Part shown: piece after piece, positions 51,826 through 60,258 of the stretch
Position numbering within the stretch: position 1 is the first letter of the stretch
Layout of the letters: each line of letters begins with the position of its first letter
NCBI GenBank assembly: GCA_040218445.1
Contig: JAVJRK010000012.1
Location: 186,001-250,000 of the forward strand
Direction of reading: 5' to 3'
DNA from: UBA1479 sp040218445
GTDB lineage: Bacteria; Pseudomonadota; Alphaproteobacteria; Rhodospirillales; Casp-alpha2
Length of the DNA stretch: 64,000 bases
Program-made: the position numbers and the translations under genes
The notes under the pieces: model-generated
Database searches by the model: none
What the model was told of the DNA's origin: nothing
Seen by the model: the letters and a program-made list of their open reading frames with translations, nothing else

Positions 51826-53154
51826 ATGGGACCACGCGATCATTTCGCCACACGCCTTGGCTTCATTCTGGCCGCCGCCGGTTCGGCGGTGGGGCTGGGC
51901 AATATCTGGAAATTTCCCTTCATGGCCGGTCAGAACGGCGGCGGGGCGTTTCTGATCCTCTACATCGTGTTCGTGCTGACCATCGGTCTCAGCGTCATGC
52001 TGGCGGAATTCACCATCGGCCGGGCGGGACAGCGCAATCCGGTCGGCGCTTTTCGTGTGTTGAAGGGCGGGGCCTGGCCGGCAGCCGGCGGGCTTGGCGT
52101 GGTCGCGGGCTTCGTCATTCTGTCGTTCTATTCCGTGGTCGGGGGATGGACTCTGGCCTATGCGGGCAAAGCCATAGCGGGCGGCCTTGCATCCAGCGAC
52201 CCGGATCAACTGGGGGCGCTATTCGGCGGGTTCATATCAGAGCCCCTGGGCGTGATCGGCTTTCATGCCCTGTTCATGGTGTTGACTGTTTTCGTCGTCG
52301 CCGGCGGCATCCGTGGCGGGATCGAACGCGCGGCCCGCATCCTGATGCCGGCCCTGGCCGTTCTGATCGTGATCCTTGCCGTCCGCTCCGTCACCCTGGA
52401 AGGGGCGGGCAAGGGCATCGCATTCTTCCTGACCCCCGATTTTTCGAAAGTCACCTGGGCGACGGTCAACGCCGCCTTGGGCCAGGCGTTTTTTTCCCTG
52501 TCCCTGGGCATGGGCACGATGATCACCTATGCCAGCTATCTGAACAAACAAGTCAACCTGCCGCGCACGGCGGCCCAGGTGACGGTGCTGGATACGGGGT
52601 TCGCCGTAATCGCGGGCTTCATGGTATTGCCGGCGGTGTTCGCCTTCGGCTTCGATCCCGCCGCCGGACCGGGCCTGACCTTCATCACCCTGCCCGCCGT
52701 GTTTGCCCAAATGCCGGCGGGGCAGGTCTTCGCCTTCATGTTCTTCGCCCTTCTGGCCATCGCGGCTTTGACCTCGGCCGTGTCGATCATGGAACCGGTG
52801 GTGTCCTATCTGATCGATGAACGGGGCCTGCCCCGGCGCTGGGCCACGATCGGCGCGGGCGCGGTGATCTGGATGCTGGGCGTGCCCTCGGCCCTGTCGC
52901 TGGGCCCGTGGAAGGACGTGACCATCGCCGGTAAGGGCATTCTGGACGCCATGGATTATCTGGCGTCGAACATCATGCTGCCCTTGGGCGGGGTGCTGAT
53001 CGCCCTGTTCGTGGGGTGGAGCATCGCAGGCCGCGCGGTGGAAGAAGCCACATCCGACGGCGCGCATCCCTTCCCCTTGGCCAAGGTATGGATTTTCATC
53101 TGCCGGTTCGCGGCGCCCACGGCCGTGGCCTGGGTTATGATTTCCGGATTGTAA
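51826..53154 (+). CDS. Sodium:neurotransmitter symporter (SNF/NSS family)
   Basis: 442 aa, about eleven to twelve helices. LGFILAAAGSAVGLGNIWKF with FPFMAGQNGGGAF is the diagnostic unwound sodium and substrate site. SNF proteins cotransport amino acids or related compounds with sodium. It starts 22 bases after the AEC gene and is likely in the same run. The gene ends at a hairpin shared with the convergent bacterioferritin. Confidence 0.93.
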   Translation: MGPRDHFATRLGFILAAAGSAVGLGNIWKFPFMAGQNGGGAFLILYIVFVLTIGLSVMLAEFTIGRAGQRNPVGAFRVLKGGAWPAAGGLGVVAGFVILSFYSVVGGWTLAYAGKAIAGGLASSDPDQLGALFGGFISEPLGVIGFHALFMVLTVFVVAGGIRGGIERAARILMPALAVLIVILAVRSVTLEGAGKGIAFFLTPDFSKVTWATVNAALGQAFFSLSLGMGTMITYASYLNKQVNLPRTAAQVTVLDTGFAVIAGFMVLPAVFAFGFDPAAGPGLTFITLPAVFAQMPAGQVFAFMFFALLAIAALTSAVSIMEPVVSYLIDERGLPRRWATIGAGAVIWMLGVPSALSLGPWKDVTIAGKGILDAMDYLASNIMLPLGGVLIALFVGWSIAGRAVEEATSDGAHPFPLAKVWIFICRFAAPTAVAWVMISGL

Positions 53155-53163
53155 AAACAGAAA

Positions 53164-53193
53164 GCGCCGGGCGGCGGCTGGCCGGCCCGGCGC
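53164..53193 (-). terminator. Shared terminator of SNF transporter and bacterioferritin genes
   Basis: GCGCCGGGC (53164-53172) pairs with GCCCGGCGC (53185-53193) around 12 bases. The minus-strand exit (TTTCTGTTTTT) is stronger than the plus-strand one. Confidence 0.6.
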
Positions 53194-53215
53194 GGTTCCG
53201 TTAATTCGTGGCGCG

Positions 53216-53686
53216 TTACGACGTCTTGGACTGGATGTAGTTGGGCAGGCCCATTTTCTCGATCAGGCCAAGCTGCTTCTCGCACCAGTACAGGTGATCT
53301 TCTTCCGTGTCTTCAAGCAGACCGACCAGCATCTGGCGGGTGACGAAGTCCTGTTCCTTTTCACAAAGCGCGATGACCCGGACCAATTCCTTGCGCACGA
53401 ACACCTCGTAGGCCAGGTCGCTTTTGATCATCGTCGGCACGTCCTTGCCGATCTTCAGCTTGGCGCGGGCCGCCACGTTGGGCGTGCCTTCAAGGAACAG
53501 CACCCGCTCGATGATCTTGGCGGCGTGCTCCAGTTCCTCTTCCATTTCGTGCTTGTTGTGCTCATAGAGTTCTTCCAGGCCCCAGTCCTGATACATCCGG
53601 GAATGCACGAAGTACTGGTCGGCGGCGGAAAGCTCGTGGGTCAGCAGACCATTGAGCGCGGTAAGAACCGTTTTCTTGCCTTTCAT
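53216..53686 (-). CDS. bfr: Bacterioferritin, ferroxidase-type subunit
   Basis: 156 aa. Aligned with E. coli Bfr it keeps the di-iron ligands E18, E51, H54, E94 and, allowing one inserted residue in the last helix, E and H at positions 128 and 131. The heme ligand M52 is replaced by Leu. It should therefore oxidise iron but not bind heme by itself. It lies 13 bases after its partner gene, whose pattern is the reverse. The ATG at 53686 has GGGAG upstream. With the partner it forms a mixed 24-mer that stores iron. Confidence 0.92.
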   Translation of the reverse strand: MKGKKTVLTALNGLLTHELSAADQYFVHSRMYQDWGLEELYEHNKHEMEEELEHAAKIIERVLFLEGTPNVAARAKLKIGKDVPTMIKSDLAYEVFVRKELVRVIALCEKEQDFVTRQMLVGLLEDTEEDHLYWCEKQLGLIEKMGLPNYIQSKTS

Positions 53687-53699
53687 GGTGGGAAGCTCC

Positions 53700-54164
53700 C
53701 TATGTTTGCGATTGGATGTAGTTCTGGATGCCGGCGTTCTCGACCAAGTACATCTGAGACTCCAGCCAATCCAAATATTCTTCTTCGTCCTCGATGATGC
53801 CTTCGAGGAGGTCGCGCGAGACAAAGTCGCCCTTGTTCTCGCACACCACGATGGCGGCACGCAGATCAGCGATCTGCGCCTCTTCAAGCGCCATCTCGGA
53901 TTTAAGAATTTCCTCGGTATTTTCACCGATCCGAAGTTTGCCCAAATCCTGGAGATTGGGCAGGCCTTCAAGGAACAGGATGCGCTCGATCAGCTTGTCG
54001 GCCTGTTTCATGTCCTTGATGGACTTTTTGTATTCATGCTCGCCGATTTCTTCCATTCCCCAGTCGTTGAACATTCGGGAATGAAGGAAAAATTGGTTGA
54101 TGGCGGTCAATTCGTTCTTGAGGATCGAATTGAGGCTTTTGAGGACCTGCGCATCACCTTTCAT
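53700..54164 (-). CDS. bfr: Bacterioferritin, heme-binding-type subunit
   Basis: 154 aa. M52, the heme ligand of E. coli Bfr, is kept (SIKDMKQADK). The ferroxidase ligands are not: E51 is Asp, H54 is Gln and H130 is Tyr, with E18, E94 and E127 retained. It would bind heme at subunit interfaces but have a disabled di-iron site. This division of labour between two adjacent genes is known from Magnetospirillum and Neisseria. ATG 54164 is the family start (MKGDAQV). A Fur/Mur-like palindrome lies about 100 bases upstream. Confidence 0.92.
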   Translation of the reverse strand: MKGDAQVLKSLNSILKNELTAINQFFLHSRMFNDWGMEEIGEHEYKKSIKDMKQADKLIERILFLEGLPNLQDLGKLRIGENTEEILKSEMALEEAQIADLRAAIVVCENKGDFVSRDLLEGIIEDEEEYLDWLESQMYLVENAGIQNYIQSQT

Positions 54165-54203
54165 CGTGTTGCTCCTAAGATGCGAAACGGGGGAATTTCT
54201 GAC

Positions 54204-55625
54204 GTGAACGCACCTTCTCATAATTCCAGAAAATCGGCAAGAACATTGATTTTCCTAGATAATTTTGCAAATCATTTGCATTATCGACAAATCAAGTCGG
54301 GTATTCGGACCTGTTCCATATCATTCGTCGTGGCGGCGATTTTGCTGACACCCCCGGCTGTTGCCGACCAGAAAACCACCAATCCCCTGGGACAATGCGG
54401 CATCTGTCAGCAAGACCCCGGCCGCTGTATCGAAGCCTGTAGCCGGCTGATCGACACCAAGGCCACACCGGCTGAGATCCTATGGCAGGCGTTCAAGATC
54501 AGGGGAGATATGAAAAGCCGCATCGGTGAGCCCGAATACGCGATCGCCGACTACACCCAGGCGATCGCGCTCAACCCCGGAAATGCCGGGCTCTACAACA
54601 ACCGGGGCATCGCCCATAACCGTCAGGGCCGGTTCGACGACGCAATCCGGGATTTTACCCGCGCACTCGATCTGGCCCCCGGGCTGGCGCGGCTCTACAT
54701 CAACCGGGCGCTGGCCCATTTCGGCAAACGGCAATATGCCGATGCTGTTCAAGACATGGACAAGGCCATCAATCTGAACCCGGAAGACGCCCGCGCGTTC
54801 AACAACCGCGGGATCGCGCTCAGTCGATTGGGACGGTTCGACGACGCAATCCGCGATTTCGACCGGGCCGTCGCCCTGGCACCCGAATACGCCATCGCCT
54901 TCAACAACCGGGGCATCGCCCATGCGGGCAAGGGGGCCTTCGACGCCGCCATCCGGGATTACAATCGCGCCCTTATCCTTCGCCCCGGATACGCCAATGC
55001 CCTGGAAAATCGCATGAAGGCGGAACGCCGCCAAAAACAGCTTGCCGATGATGTGCCTGCGTCAGCCCCCATGTCAGAAACCAAAATCACGGCAGAAAAA
55101 CCCGTTGCCGTATCGGAAACACCCCCCGCAAGGGCCGAAATAAACACGCCGGCCCACCCCGTACCGGACACCCCGCCCGCCGAGGCAAGCGAGCCCAAAC
55201 CCGAAACGGCCGCCGCCGCGGGTCCAACGGACGCCAGCGAGCCGCAACCGGACCTGGCGCAAACCCCACCCCCCACCGTGGCCCCGGATGCGCCGCCGCC
55301 CACGGCTGTCGCCTCTCCCCGGGATGCCGTCACGGAAACGCCGGCTCGGCAGACCGCCCTGCCTCCGGCCGCCCGTACTGCTCCTTCGCCAAGGTTATCG
55401 GTTCAGCAGGCGCCGGTTCAGTCGGCCCCCGCGGGCCCGTCTACCCTGGAACGGTTTCTTGATCTGGAACAGCGCCTGCGCAGGGCATCGCCCGAAACCA
55501 TCCTGCGCTATCAGGTGCATTTGCGTGAACAGGGTCATTTTTCCGGTGCCGCTGACGGCAAATTCTCGCGCGGCCTGCTGAAAGCCGTCGCCGCCTGCAT
55601 GGAAGCGGGCTGCCCCCTGCCCTGA
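54204..55625 (+). CDS. Exported TPR-repeat protein with Pro/Ala-rich linker
   Basis: About 473 aa from GTG 54204, which has GGGGGA upstream; ATG 54180 is an alternative without a ribosome site. The signal-like stretch SISFVVAAILLTPPAVADQ is followed by a Cys-rich piece. Then come four to five TPR units (for example NAGLYNNRGIAHNRQGRFDD, each about 34 residues, residues 110-265 or so). A 120-residue low-complexity Pro/Ala/Glu linker leads to a C-terminal domain (QVHLREQGHFSGAADGKFSR) resembling a peptidoglycan-binding fold. It probably scaffolds proteins at the cell wall. The Fur-like palindrome falls inside its first codons. Confidence 0.75.
   Translation: MNAPSHNSRKSARTLIFLDNFANHLHYRQIKSGIRTCSISFVVAAILLTPPAVADQKTTNPLGQCGICQQDPGRCIEACSRLIDTKATPAEILWQAFKIRGDMKSRIGEPEYAIADYTQAIALNPGNAGLYNNRGIAHNRQGRFDDAIRDFTRALDLAPGLARLYINRALAHFGKRQYADAVQDMDKAINLNPEDARAFNNRGIALSRLGRFDDAIRDFDRAVALAPEYAIAFNNRGIAHAGKGAFDAAIRDYNRALILRPGYANALENRMKAERRQKQLADDVPASAPMSETKITAEKPVAVSETPPARAEINTPAHPVPDTPPAEASEPKPETAAAAGPTDASEPQPDLAQTPPPTVAPDAPPPTAVASPRDAVTETPARQTALPPAARTAPSPRLSVQQAPVQSAPAGPSTLERFLDLEQRLRRASPETILRYQVHLREQGHFSGAADGKFSRGLLKAVAACMEAGCPLP
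54266..54280. promoter_or_regulatory. Fur/Mur-like palindrome upstream of bacterioferritin genes
   Basis: TGCAAAT-C-ATTTGCA is a perfect 7-1-7 palindrome at 54266-54280. GATAAT (54258-54263) and ATTATC (54280-54285) flank it. It resembles the TGCAAAT-type Fur or Mur boxes of alphaproteobacteria and sits about 100 bases before the first bfr start. Iron or manganese control is inferred. Confidence 0.6.
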
Positions 55626-55653
55626 TCGCGGCTTACGGGGCCAGGCGTATCGC

Positions 55654-57012
55654 TTAATAGGGGCCGGGTTCGATGGGGCTGCCGTCCCGGAACCGTTCGG
55701 CACGGAATCGCGTCACGTCATGGCCCGGATCGCGCCCCAGGACCATATCCGCCATGACACGGCCGATGGCCGGACCGATGCCGAAGCCATGGCCGCTTAA
55801 ACCGGTACATATATAAAGGCCGGCAAGGGCCGGATCCTGGCCCAGGGTCGGCACGGCATCCGGCGTGACGTCGATCATCCCGGCCCAGGCTTCGGCCAGT
55901 TTGGTATCGGCCAGCACCGGGTACCGTTCGGTCAGCCGTTGTTGCAACCGCTGGACTTCATCCGGTTGCGGTTCAGGGTTAAGCACCCGTTTTCTTTCGA
56001 ACGGGCTGATGTCATTGGCGGACCAACGCCGGGGCATGCCCCAGGCACCGGGATAGCCTTCGGGTGCCCCCAGGCGCAGCCGTATATCGCGCTTGGTTGT
56101 CTTCAGTATCTTGAAAAACTTGGTGAAATAACGGAACGATTTGGGCGACAAATAGTGTTCCGCCATGGTCCCGGTGGCGAGCGTATACCCGCCGTCCGCC
56201 CGGCGCCGCATGCTTAGCCCCCGGTCCCGGATATTGGGAACCTCGGGCTGGTCCTGGAAAATGCGGGGTGCGGCCTCGGTCCGGGCCACGGTGCAACGCA
56301 CGGCCAGTTGCGGCAGGTCGAGCCCTTCGTTGGACGCGAAATGGGTCGACCAGGCGCCCGCCGCCAATACGGCGGCATGGCAGGAAACCCGCCCCTTTTC
56401 CGTAACCACGCCGGTCACCCGCCCGTTCGAAACGTCCAGGGTCCTGACCGCGCATTCCTCGGCCACCGCCACGCCCAGGCGCTGTGCCGCCCGCGCCAGA
56501 GCGGGGATCGCGACGAACGGCTCGCCCCGGCCGTCACTGGGTGTGACCATGCCGCCGAACCGGTCGCCGGCCACGTCGGGATACATCCGTTTGATGTCTT
56601 CGCGCGAAAGCAAGCGGGTATCGAGCTGATGCTGCTTGGCCATGTCGTACCATTGTTCGTACTTGGCCATTTCGTCCCGGTCCGCCGCCAGATACAGACA
56701 GCCGCCCTGGGTGAAGGTCAGATCGTCATCGCCGGTTTCCGCCGCCAACCCCCGCCAGATGCGGTTGGATTCGATCATGATCGGCAGTTCGGCATGGTCC
56801 CGGCCCTGTTGGCGGATCCAACCCCAGTTGCGCGACGACTGTTCGCCCGCGACCCGGCCCTTTTCACACAATAGAACCTTCTGTCCCCGCTGGGCCAGGA
56901 AATAGGCCGTTGCCGTACCGGCCACGCCCGCGCCGATGACAACGACATCGACGGCATCGGGCAGGGGATCGGAAAAACGCACCGGCGTGTTCAAATCGGT
57001 AATTGGCGGCAT
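55654..57012 (-). CDS. FAD-dependent oxidoreductase, DadA / glycine oxidase-like
   Basis: 452 aa of the D-amino-acid/glycine/sarcosine oxidase (DAO) family. VVVIGAGVAGTATAYFLAQR near residue 23 is the FAD Rossmann motif; RNWGWIRQQGRDHAELPIMI and GLSGHGFGIGPAIGRVMADM near the end are family landmarks. It likely oxidises an amine or amino acid and feeds electrons to oxygen or a carrier. GCGGGAGGACTGATC gives the ribosome site before ATG 57012. It is divergent from the GMC gene. Confidence 0.87.
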   Translation of the reverse strand: MPPITDLNTPVRFSDPLPDAVDVVVIGAGVAGTATAYFLAQRGQKVLLCEKGRVAGEQSSRNWGWIRQQGRDHAELPIMIESNRIWRGLAAETGDDDLTFTQGGCLYLAADRDEMAKYEQWYDMAKQHQLDTRLLSREDIKRMYPDVAGDRFGGMVTPSDGRGEPFVAIPALARAAQRLGVAVAEECAVRTLDVSNGRVTGVVTEKGRVSCHAAVLAAGAWSTHFASNEGLDLPQLAVRCTVARTEAAPRIFQDQPEVPNIRDRGLSMRRRADGGYTLATGTMAEHYLSPKSFRYFTKFFKILKTTKRDIRLRLGAPEGYPGAWGMPRRWSANDISPFERKRVLNPEPQPDEVQRLQQRLTERYPVLADTKLAEAWAGMIDVTPDAVPTLGQDPALAGLYICTGLSGHGFGIGPAIGRVMADMVLGRDPGHDVTRFRAERFRDGSPIEPGPY

Positions 57013-57150
57013 GATCAGTCCTCCCGCAAAGCGGGAAGATATTGGCACGGAACCAGCCGACCGCATATATCCCGAAATGCATCTTGTGCCGCGGCCCCTG
57101 GTTGGGCTTTCTTAAGGGCCCAATGACGACAACCAAGTAAAGCCCCCTCC

Positions 57151-58788
57151 ATGGATACCTACGACTACATCATCATCGGCGCCGGATCGGCAGGATGCGT
57201 TCTGGCCAACCGGCTTTCCGAAAACGGCAAGCATCGGGTTTGCGTGATCGAGGCCGGCCCGCCGGACTGGCATCCGTTCATTCACATCCCCGCCGGGTTC
57301 ATGAAGCTTCTGGACCACAAGACGCTGAACTGGCGATATCAGACCGAACCCAGCGAATGGACCGGGGGGCGGGCCATCCCCGTGCCGCGCGGCAAGACCC
57401 TGGGCGGATCCAGTTCCATCAACGGCAATATCTACACCCGCGGCAATGCCGAGGATTACAACCACTGGGCCCAGTTGGGAAACCGGGGCTGGGGATTCGC
57501 CGACGTGCTGCCGTACTTCAAACGGTCGGAAAAACGCATCGGCGAAGCCGATGACCGTTATCGGGGGCGGGACGGTTCCCTGATCGTGACCGATACGGAC
57601 TGGACCCACCAGCTGTGCGAAGCCTTCATCCAGGGCGCGGAAAGCTGCGGCATCCCGCGCACCAAGGATTACAACGGCCCCAGGCAGGAAGGCGTGACCT
57701 ATACCCAGCGCACGATCCACAACCGCCGCCGGGTCAGCGCCGCCCGGGCTTTCCTGCGCCCGGCCATGAAGCGGGGCAACCTGAACGTCATCACCAATGC
57801 CCATGTCACCCGGCTTGTCCTGGACGGCACGCGCGTGACCGGCGTGCGGTTTACCAAGGGCGGACGCGGCGGCGCGGAAACGGAGATCGCGGCCGGAAAG
57901 GAAATCATCCTGTCGGGCGGCGTCATCAATTCGCCACAGATTCTGCAAATCTCCGGCATCGGCGATCCCGCTCATCTGCAGGAACTGGGCGTCGCCGTTC
58001 AGCATGCCCTGCCCGCCGTGGGTCAAAATCTGCGCGACCATTACGCCCCGCGGTTCACGGCCCGGGTCAAGAATTCGGACACCATCAATGAACGCGCGCA
58101 GGGTCTGGGCCTGGTGCCCGAGGTTGCCAAATGGCTGATGGGCAAGCCCAGCGTGCTGGGCCTGCCGGCGACCGCCGTCTACGCCTTCTGGCGGTCGGAA
58201 CCCGATATCGCCAATTCGGACCTGCAATTAACCTTCACCCCGGCAAGCTACATCAGCGGCCGGCAGGCCGTGCTCGACAAATTTCCAGGCATGTCCATCG
58301 CATCCTGGCAGCAGCGCCCGGAAAGCACCGGTTATGTCAAAGCCCGCACCGCCGACCCATTCGACAAGCCGGTGATCCAGCCCAATTATCTGGAACACGA
58401 AACGGATCGCCGCGTCGTCTTGGCGGGCATGAAGCTGGCACGGCGGATTCTCCGGTCCGAGCCCATGAGCCGGTTTTTCGACGGCGAGGATTTCCCCGGC
58501 GAACATGTTCAATCCGATGAGGACTTGATGGAAGCCGCCAAGAAACGCGGCACCACAACCTTCCATCCCATGGGCACCTGCCGCATGGGGCCCGCATCGG
58601 ACAGCAACACCGTGGTCGATGACGAACTGCGTGTGCGGGGTCTTCAGGGCCTGCGCGTGGTCGATGCCTCGATCATGCCGGTCATGCCCTCGGCCAATCT
58701 GAACGCCGCGACCATCATGGTGGCGGAAAAGGCGTCGGACATGATTTTGGGCAATCCGGCGCCCGCACCGGAAATATTCAAGGACTAA
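57151..58788 (+). CDS. GMC-family oxidoreductase (choline/alcohol dehydrogenase-like)
   Basis: 545 aa flavoenzyme. YIIIGAGSAGCVLANRLSEN at the start, GKTLGGSSSINGNIYTRGN near residue 82 and the C-terminal TTTFHPMGTCRMG, with the catalytic His, and NLNAATIMVAEK are the GMC signatures. Members oxidise choline, other primary alcohols or sugars. No betaine aldehyde dehydrogenase or BetI is adjacent, so choline is not indicated. Its 3' end overlaps the convergent hypothetical gene by 4 bases. Confidence 0.92.
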   Translation: MDTYDYIIIGAGSAGCVLANRLSENGKHRVCVIEAGPPDWHPFIHIPAGFMKLLDHKTLNWRYQTEPSEWTGGRAIPVPRGKTLGGSSSINGNIYTRGNAEDYNHWAQLGNRGWGFADVLPYFKRSEKRIGEADDRYRGRDGSLIVTDTDWTHQLCEAFIQGAESCGIPRTKDYNGPRQEGVTYTQRTIHNRRRVSAARAFLRPAMKRGNLNVITNAHVTRLVLDGTRVTGVRFTKGGRGGAETEIAAGKEIILSGGVINSPQILQISGIGDPAHLQELGVAVQHALPAVGQNLRDHYAPRFTARVKNSDTINERAQGLGLVPEVAKWLMGKPSVLGLPATAVYAFWRSEPDIANSDLQLTFTPASYISGRQAVLDKFPGMSIASWQQRPESTGYVKARTADPFDKPVIQPNYLEHETDRRVVLAGMKLARRILRSEPMSRFFDGEDFPGEHVQSDEDLMEAAKKRGTTTFHPMGTCRMGPASDSNTVVDDELRVRGLQGLRVVDASIMPVMPSANLNAATIMVAEKASDMILGNPAPAPEIFKD

Positions 58789-59198
58789 CCAGCCGGCCCG
58801 CCCGGGCTATCCAGCCGATCCCGCAGCCAGGTCCGGGCCTGCATAAGCGTCGAAAACGATTTGATTTCGTGACCGGCTGGGCGGGGGCCGCCGGCGATAA
58901 ACGTCTCGAACACGGTCTGCATTTTCCCACTGGGTGAAATCAGCGCCGTGTATTTCGGATATTCGGACTCACCAAAAATTTCCCGCGACCGGACGGCATG
59001 CGTTTCGCCGATCGTGGTCGTGATCGCGAATAGGCTGTCGCTGTCGATCCTGGTGAAATCGAAGAAATGGTAGAGATGGCGCATTCTGTCCGGATGCGCG
59101 GCCATCGCTTCGGCCACTTCCTGGAATTCATAGGGAACGGAAAACCCCGTGAAGGACACAAGAAGCCCGGCTTCTTCCTCGACGATTGTGTAGGGCAT
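58785..59198 (-). CDS. Small hypothetical protein, SpoIIAA-like fold likely
   Basis: 137 aa starting MPYTIVEEEAGLLVSFTGF. The alternation of strands and helices, FFDFTRIDSDSLFAITTTIG in the middle and SFSTLMQARTWLRDRL at the end, resembles STAS/SpoIIAA-like proteins common in Rhodospirillales, but I cannot name a family firmly. ATG 59198 is chosen; the upstream TTG gives only two more residues. Confidence 0.65.
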   Translation of the reverse strand: MPYTIVEEEAGLLVSFTGFSVPYEFQEVAEAMAAHPDRMRHLYHFFDFTRIDSDSLFAITTTIGETHAVRSREIFGESEYPKYTALISPSGKMQTVFETFIAGGPRPAGHEIKSFSTLMQARTWLRDRLDSPGGPAG

Positions 59199-59296
59199 AT
59201 GCAATCACCTGCCAATCGCGGCATTTAAATGCCGCGAGGTGGAAGACCTGGTTGAATATTAGAATTTATGCACTTAATACGATCGGCAGGCAGCGT

Positions 59297-60079
59297 TCAA
59301 CGGAAATCAAAGCCCCGCTTCTTCAAGGCATCCCGCAAATGGTCGCGCGGGCGCTGGGCGTACTTCTTGTCCACATCGGCGGACCAGGATTCATCCGCCG
59401 TCGGCTTGCCTACGGATTCATAGTGGGTCTTCAATTCGGCGTTATAGGTATCGACCACCGCCAGGGCCTTTTCCGCATCATAACGTTCGTAATGAATGAT
59501 GCCGTCGGCCGGCATGCGCGGCTTTTGCTTAGGCGCTTCCGCCGGATAGCCCAGGCACATGCCGAACACGACATAGGCGCGGTACGGCAGGCCTAAAATC
59601 TCACCCACCGCTTCCGGGTCGTTGCGCATGGCGCCGATCATCACGCCCTGAATGCCCAGGCTGTCCGCCGCCACATAGGCCGACATGCCGACCAGCGAGG
59701 CATCGATGGAAGCCATCAGGCCCATTTCCAGATTGTTGTCGTCCAGAGAGTTTCCGTTGCGCTGAAACGCAGCCTCGATCCGCGTCAGATCGGCGACGAA
59801 GGCAAGATAGACAGGGCAGGTCACGATATGCTTCTGCCCGCCCGCAATGGCCGCAAGCTTTTCCTTGGTCGCGGGGTCGCGCACGACGACCACGGAATAG
59901 GCCTGCAGGTTGGCCGACGTCGGCGCGCGGCGGGCCGCTTCCAGGATGGCCGTGACCTGTTCGTCCGTCACGTCCTTGTCGGCAAAATTGCGAATGGACC
60001 GGCGCTCACCCAGCACGCGGATGGTTTCGCTGTCGGTCAAATGGGGGGTATCGACGCCGGAACTGTCTGGCGGGGTCAT
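59297..60079 (-). CDS. Nitroreductase, NfsA-like flavoprotein
   Basis: 260 aa. RRSIRNFADKDVTDEQVTAI and RRAPTSANLQAYSVVVVRD are FMN-binding motifs of the nitroreductase family, and GMCLGYPAEAPKQKPRMP is typical of the NfsA-type group. It reduces nitroaromatics, quinones or flavins with NADPH. It stands alone and diverges from the mechanosensitive channel gene. Confidence 0.88.
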   Translation of the reverse strand: MTPPDSSGVDTPHLTDSETIRVLGERRSIRNFADKDVTDEQVTAILEAARRAPTSANLQAYSVVVVRDPATKEKLAAIAGGQKHIVTCPVYLAFVADLTRIEAAFQRNGNSLDDNNLEMGLMASIDASLVGMSAYVAADSLGIQGVMIGAMRNDPEAVGEILGLPYRAYVVFGMCLGYPAEAPKQKPRMPADGIIHYERYDAEKALAVVDTYNAELKTHYESVGKPTADESWSADVDKKYAQRPRDHLRDALKKRGFDFR

Positions 60080-60258
60080 CTGTGCTCTCCAATATTCAGG
60101 GCCATTTCAGGCCGGTATTCTGATCAATATCAAGGTTTACGCTACCATAGCGTCAGGGACACCTTCAGGTCACCCCCTTGCGAAAGGGCTGGCCGAAGTC
60201 CCACGCGTGACCCTATGATTGATGCACGAATTTGATTTCGACTTTGGGAATCGGCGAC

